DNA of 7,440 nucleotides from positions 1 through 7,440 of the forward strand of contig CAIUGQ010000602.1 in the NCBI GenBank assembly GCA_903898725.1, given 5' to 3'. The position numbers and the translations under genes were made by a program. Origin of the DNA: an uncultured Burkholderiales bacterium (GTDB lineage: Bacteria > Pseudomonadota > Gammaproteobacteria > Burkholderiales > Burkholderiaceae_E). The notes under the pieces were generated by a model. The model saw only the letters and a list, made by a program, of their open reading frames with translations. It was not told where the DNA came from and did no database searches. Shown here one piece after another: positions 4,993 through 7,440 of the stretch. The first letter of the stretch is position 1, and every line of letters starts with the position of its first letter.

Positions 4993-5811
4993 CTAGCCGC
5001 GCTCCGACCCGGTGATCGGCAGCTCGCCGGCGTTCATGCGAGCCATCAGCGCGATCGAGTCGGCATCGACCAGCAGATCGCAGAACAGCGTCCGCTCGGC
5101 GGCGAGCCCCTCGGCCAGCCCCTGCGAACCGGCCATGCGGACGAGCCGCTTGACGTGCGAGACGGCGCGCGGATGCCGCGCGGCCAGCTCACGGGCGAGC
5201 GCGAGCGCGGCGGGCCGCACCGGTCCGTCGACCACCTCGTCGACGAGGCCGAGTTCGGCGGCGCGCGCCGGCGCCCAGGTGCGCCCGAGCAGCAGCGAAC
5301 GCATCGCCACGCCCGGCCCGACCAGGCGCGTCAGCCGCTGCGTGCCGCCGGCGCCCGGCAGCAGGCCGATGTTCACCTCGGGCAGGCCGATCGGATAGTC
5401 GCCGGCCTGCGCGAGCCGCAGGTCGCAGGCGAGCGCGAGCTCGAAGCCGCCGCCCATCGCGACGCCGTCGATCGCGGCCACGAACGGCAGCCGATGCGTC
5501 TCGATGCGACGCAGACAGTGCAGATAGGGCGACTCGGGCACCGGCCGCTCGGTCGAGAACGCGAGGCCGCGGGCCGCGAGCCGACGGCCGCGCGCCTCGA
5601 GCGTGCGCACGTCGTAGTGCCGCACGAACACGCCCTGGCCGGTCCCGGTGACCACCACCACCCGCAGCGCCGCGTCGGCATCGATCGCGTCGAGCGCGGC
5701 GGCGAGCTCGCGCTCGCTCGCATCGTCGAGACAGCCGCCCGCGTCGTTCACCATCGTCACGACCGCGATATGCTCGCCGTCCCGATCCAGCCTCACCCGT
5801 TCGCCATGCAT
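4993..5811 (-). CDS. Enoyl-CoA hydratase/isomerase (crotonase) family protein
   Basis: Crotonase-fold enzymes act on acyl-CoA thioesters, most often hydrating 2-enoyl-CoA in beta-oxidation or related catabolism. The 272-residue length fits a stand-alone hydratase. The opening strands (ERVRLDRDGEHIAVVTMVN) are family-like. GVAMGGGFELALACDLRLA (116-134) gives the second oxyanion-hole glycine and E124, and IGLPEVNIGLLPGAGGTQRLTR contains E145; these correspond to the two catalytic glutamates of enoyl-CoA hydratases, so true hydratase activity is plausible. The first oxyanion loop is odd: FVRHYDV at 62-68 where FxAGxD is usual. The start ATG at 5811 has GGGAGAG nine bases or so upstream and keeps the first beta strand; ATG at 5754 would cut it. 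The start codon shares ATGCAT with the divergent NMO-like gene. Substrate is unknown, so no symbol is given. Confidence 0.9.
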   Translation of the reverse strand: MHGERVRLDRDGEHIAVVTMVNDAGGCLDDASERELAAALDAIDADAALRVVVVTGTGQGVFVRHYDVRTLEARGRRLAARGLAFSTERPVPESPYLHCLRRIETHRLPFVAAIDGVAMGGGFELALACDLRLAQAGDYPIGLPEVNIGLLPGAGGTQRLTRLVGPGVAMRSLLLGRTWAPARAAELGLVDEVVDGPVRPAALALARELAARHPRAVSHVKRLVRMAGSQGLAEGLAAERTLFCDLLVDADSIALMARMNAGELPITGSERG

Positions 5812-6708
5812 CCCCTGCTCTCCCGTCTGCGGGTGCCGCTGGTCGCGGCCCCGATGTTTCGTGTGTCGTCGCCCGAACTGGTGATCGCGGCGGCGCGCGC
5901 CGGCATCGTCGGCGCATTCCCGACGCTCAACGCGCGTGCGCCGGACGGCCTGGACGCCTGGCTCGAACGCATCCTGCGGGACACCGCCGATGCGCCGGGC
6001 CTGCCGGCCGCGAACCTGATTCTGCACAAGTCCAACCCGCGGCGCGATGCGGACCTCGAGGCGGTGCTGCGGCATCGCGTGCCGGTGGTGATCGCCTCGG
6101 TCGGCGCCCCCGACGAGGTGGTCGGCCCGGTCCACGCCTACGGGGGCCTCGTGCTGGCCGACGTGGCGACCGTGCGCCATGCGCGGCGCGCGGTGCAGGC
6201 GGGCGTGGACGGGCTGGTGCTGCTGACGGCGGGCGCCGGCGGCAACACCGGCTGGCTGAACCCCTTCGTGTTCGTCGCCGAGGTGCGGCGCTTCTACGAC
6301 GGGCTGGTGGCGGTCGCGGGCGGCCTCACCGAGGGGCGCCAGCTGCATGCGCTGCAAGTCGCGGGCGCGGACCTCGGCTACGTCGGCACGCCGTTCATCG
6401 CGACCCACGAGAGCCTCGCCGACACGGCCTACCAGTCAGGCGTGGTGGCGGCGGGCGCCGACGACATCCTGGTGACCGACGCGGTCACCGGCATCCCGGC
6501 AAGCTTCGTGCGGTCACGGCTGCGCGAGCTGGGGGTGCTGGACGAGCGCGACCGCCCCGCCGCACGGCCGTCGGTCGAGGTCGCAGGCTGGGGCGGCGGC
6601 GCGTGGAGCGCCGGTCAGGGGGTCGGTGGCGTGGCGGACGTGTGCGGCGTCGCCGAGCGCGTCGAACGCTTCCGGGTGCAGTACGCCGCCAGCCGCGCGG
6701 GCCGCTGA
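5806..6708 (+). CDS. Nitronate monooxygenase-like (NPD family) FMN protein
   Basis: The NPD/NMO family comprises FMN-dependent TIM-barrel oxygenases that oxidise propionate 3-nitronate and alkyl nitronates; many members have other or unknown roles. The 300-residue protein begins MHPLLSRLRVPLVAAPMF, with AAPM at 14-17 as in family openings. GLVLLTAGAGGNTGW is at 136-150; AVAGGLTEGR (169-178) and GYVGTPFIAT (191-200) match the two FMN-phosphate-binding loops; AYQSGV near 208-213 resembles the usual late motif. The family catalytic histidine in AGGHxG is N147 here, so classical nitronate oxidation is doubtful. The start at 5806 matches family length; an in-frame ATG at 5770 would add twelve residues, and neither has a clear Shine-Dalgarno. 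The C-terminus (from about 260) has a Gly-rich stretch, GWGGGAWSAGQGVGGV, also typical of these proteins. Divergent from the crotonase, convergent with dsbC. Confidence 0.88.
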   Translation: MHPLLSRLRVPLVAAPMFRVSSPELVIAAARAGIVGAFPTLNARAPDGLDAWLERILRDTADAPGLPAANLILHKSNPRRDADLEAVLRHRVPVVIASVGAPDEVVGPVHAYGGLVLADVATVRHARRAVQAGVDGLVLLTAGAGGNTGWLNPFVFVAEVRRFYDGLVAVAGGLTEGRQLHALQVAGADLGYVGTPFIATHESLADTAYQSGVVAAGADDILVTDAVTGIPASFVRSRLRELGVLDERDRPAARPSVEVAGWGGGAWSAGQGVGGVADVCGVAERVERFRVQYAASRAGR

Positions 6709-6720
6709 CGGCGCGACCGG

Positions 6721-7440
6721 TCAGGACGCCTTCGAGTTCTCGTCGATCATCTTGTTCAGGCGCGCGGCCGGCACGCCGCCCGGCAGGCGCTTGCCGTTCA
6801 TGAAGAACAGCGTCGGGGTGCCGGTGACCTTGAGCTTGCGGCCGAGCTCGGCGACCTTCTCGATCGGGTTGTCGCAGGTGCCCTTGTTGTCCGGCACCTT
6901 GCCCTGGAGCATCAGGTCGTTCCAGGCCTTGACGCGATCGGGCGCGCACCAGGCCTGCACCGCCTTGGTCTTCGAATCGGCCGCGAGGATCGGCAGCGTG
7001 AAGGTGTAGATCGTGACGTCCGGCACGGCAAGCAGGTCGCGCCGCAGGTTGCGGCAGTGGCCGCAGTTCGGGTCTTCGAAGACCGCGACCTGGCGGGTGC
7101 CCTTGCCGTTGACCTGCTTGATGGCAAAGGCCAGCGGCAGGTCCTTGAAGTTGACGGCGGTGATCTCGTCGACCCGTTCCTGGGTCAGGTTCTTGTTCGA
7201 GCGCAGGTCGATCAGCTGGCCTTCGACGAAGCCGTGCTGGCCCTTCTCGTCGACGTAGATCAGGTCGGTGCCGATCTGCACTTCCCAGATGCCGGGGACC
7301 GGCGAGCGACGCAGCGCGTCGACCTTGAAGCGCCCCTGCAGCCACGAGTCGACGCCGGCGCGCACTGCGGCGGCGGGATCGGCGGCGGCAGCGGCGGCCG
7401 GTGCAGCGGGCGCGGCCGTCGCGGGCGCCGGGGCCGTGCC
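6721..7440 (-). CDS. dsbC: Thiol:disulfide interchange protein DsbC (N-terminus beyond window)
   Basis: DsbC is a periplasmic homodimeric disulfide isomerase that reshuffles wrong disulfides and is kept reduced by DsbD. 239 residues are visible up to the stop at 6723-6721; the signal peptide and start lie beyond 7440. In order: an Ala/Pro-rich linker (7440-7366), the N-terminal dimerization domain (IWEVQIGTDLIYVDEKGQHGFVEG region), a linker around the NLTQER segment, then the thioredoxin domain with FEDPNCGHCR. The CGHC active site is encoded at 7065-7054 (E. coli DsbC has CGYC). The second cysteine pair, in AWCAPD and KGTCDNP, matches the structural disulfide of E. coli DsbC, and VTGTPTLFF holds the cis-proline. 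A GTG at 7365 is internal, not the start, because the frame stays open to the edge. DsbG is a less likely alternative, given the second cysteine pair. Confidence 0.94.
   Translation of the reverse strand, partial: GTAPAPATAAPAAPAAAAAADPAAAVRAGVDSWLQGRFKVDALRRSPVPGIWEVQIGTDLIYVDEKGQHGFVEGQLIDLRSNKNLTQERVDEITAVNFKDLPLAFAIKQVNGKGTRQVAVFEDPNCGHCRNLRRDLLAVPDVTIYTFTLPILAADSKTKAVQAWCAPDRVKAWNDLMLQGKVPDNKGTCDNPIEKVAELGRKLKVTGTPTLFFMNGKRLPGGVPAARLNKMIDENSKAS

Noticed and set aside
4783..5805. Long N-terminal extension of the NMO-like frame
   Set aside because: It runs antisense through the crotonase gene; the family opening with AAPM begins at 5806.
1487..5811. Recurrent ATGCAT hexamer at the trpE start, trp leader start, apaG interior and crotonase/NMO start
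   Set aside because: Four copies in 7.4 kb is only about twice random expectation, and Met-His starts explain three; I do not think it is a regulatory motif.
5812..6408. Long N-terminal extension of the crotonase frame
   Set aside because: It is antisense to the NMO-like gene and shadow-like; the crotonase fold begins at the Met at 5811.
6485..7345. 286-codon minus-strand frame overlapping dsbC and the NMO-like gene
   Set aside because: It is a frame-shifted shadow of dsbC on the same strand continuing antisense to the NMO-like gene; Arg/Pro rich with no motif.

Overview
The window is a compact stretch of a very GC-rich bacterial chromosome, with coding third positions almost entirely G or C. 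The gene set and order (trpE, gph, rpe, apaG, mltA, then a crotonase, an NMO-like flavoprotein and dsbC) and the protein sequences suggest a betaproteobacterium, most likely Burkholderiales. This is inference from gene order and remembered family sequences, not from a search. Nearly every base is assigned. There is no mobile element, CRISPR array, rRNA or tRNA, and no sign of recent transfer.

Layout from left to right. An rpe-gph-trpE block reads leftwards (3096 to 1): ribulose-phosphate 3-epimerase, phosphoglycolate phosphatase coupled to it through a GTGA overlap, then anthranilate synthase component I, which lacks only its extreme C-terminus at the window edge. The 229-base gap between gph and trpE is not empty. 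It encodes a 22-residue leader peptide with two Trp codons, followed by alternating complementary segments, and is a strong candidate for a trp attenuator. apaG diverges from rpe across a 61-base intergenic region with two opposed -10-like boxes. After apaG comes a 27-codon open reading frame on the minus strand encoding a single-pass membrane microprotein. Its start codon overlaps that of the divergent mltA, a lytic transglycosylase lipoprotein. mltA converges on a crotonase-family enoyl-CoA hydratase (minus). That gene in turn shares an ATGCAT start palindrome with a divergent nitronate-monooxygenase-like gene (plus). The NMO-like gene converges, 12 bases away, on dsbC (minus), whose N-terminus lies beyond the right edge.

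Functionally this is housekeeping: pentose-phosphate and glycolate salvage plus tryptophan synthesis on the left, cell-envelope remodelling and periplasmic disulfide isomerization from MltA and DsbC, and two metabolic enzymes of uncertain substrate. I did not find a large undescribed multi-gene system. The most interesting items are the putative trp attenuator, the unlisted membrane microprotein, the two pairs of divergent genes with overlapping start codons, and active-site substitutions in the NMO-like protein and the crotonase.
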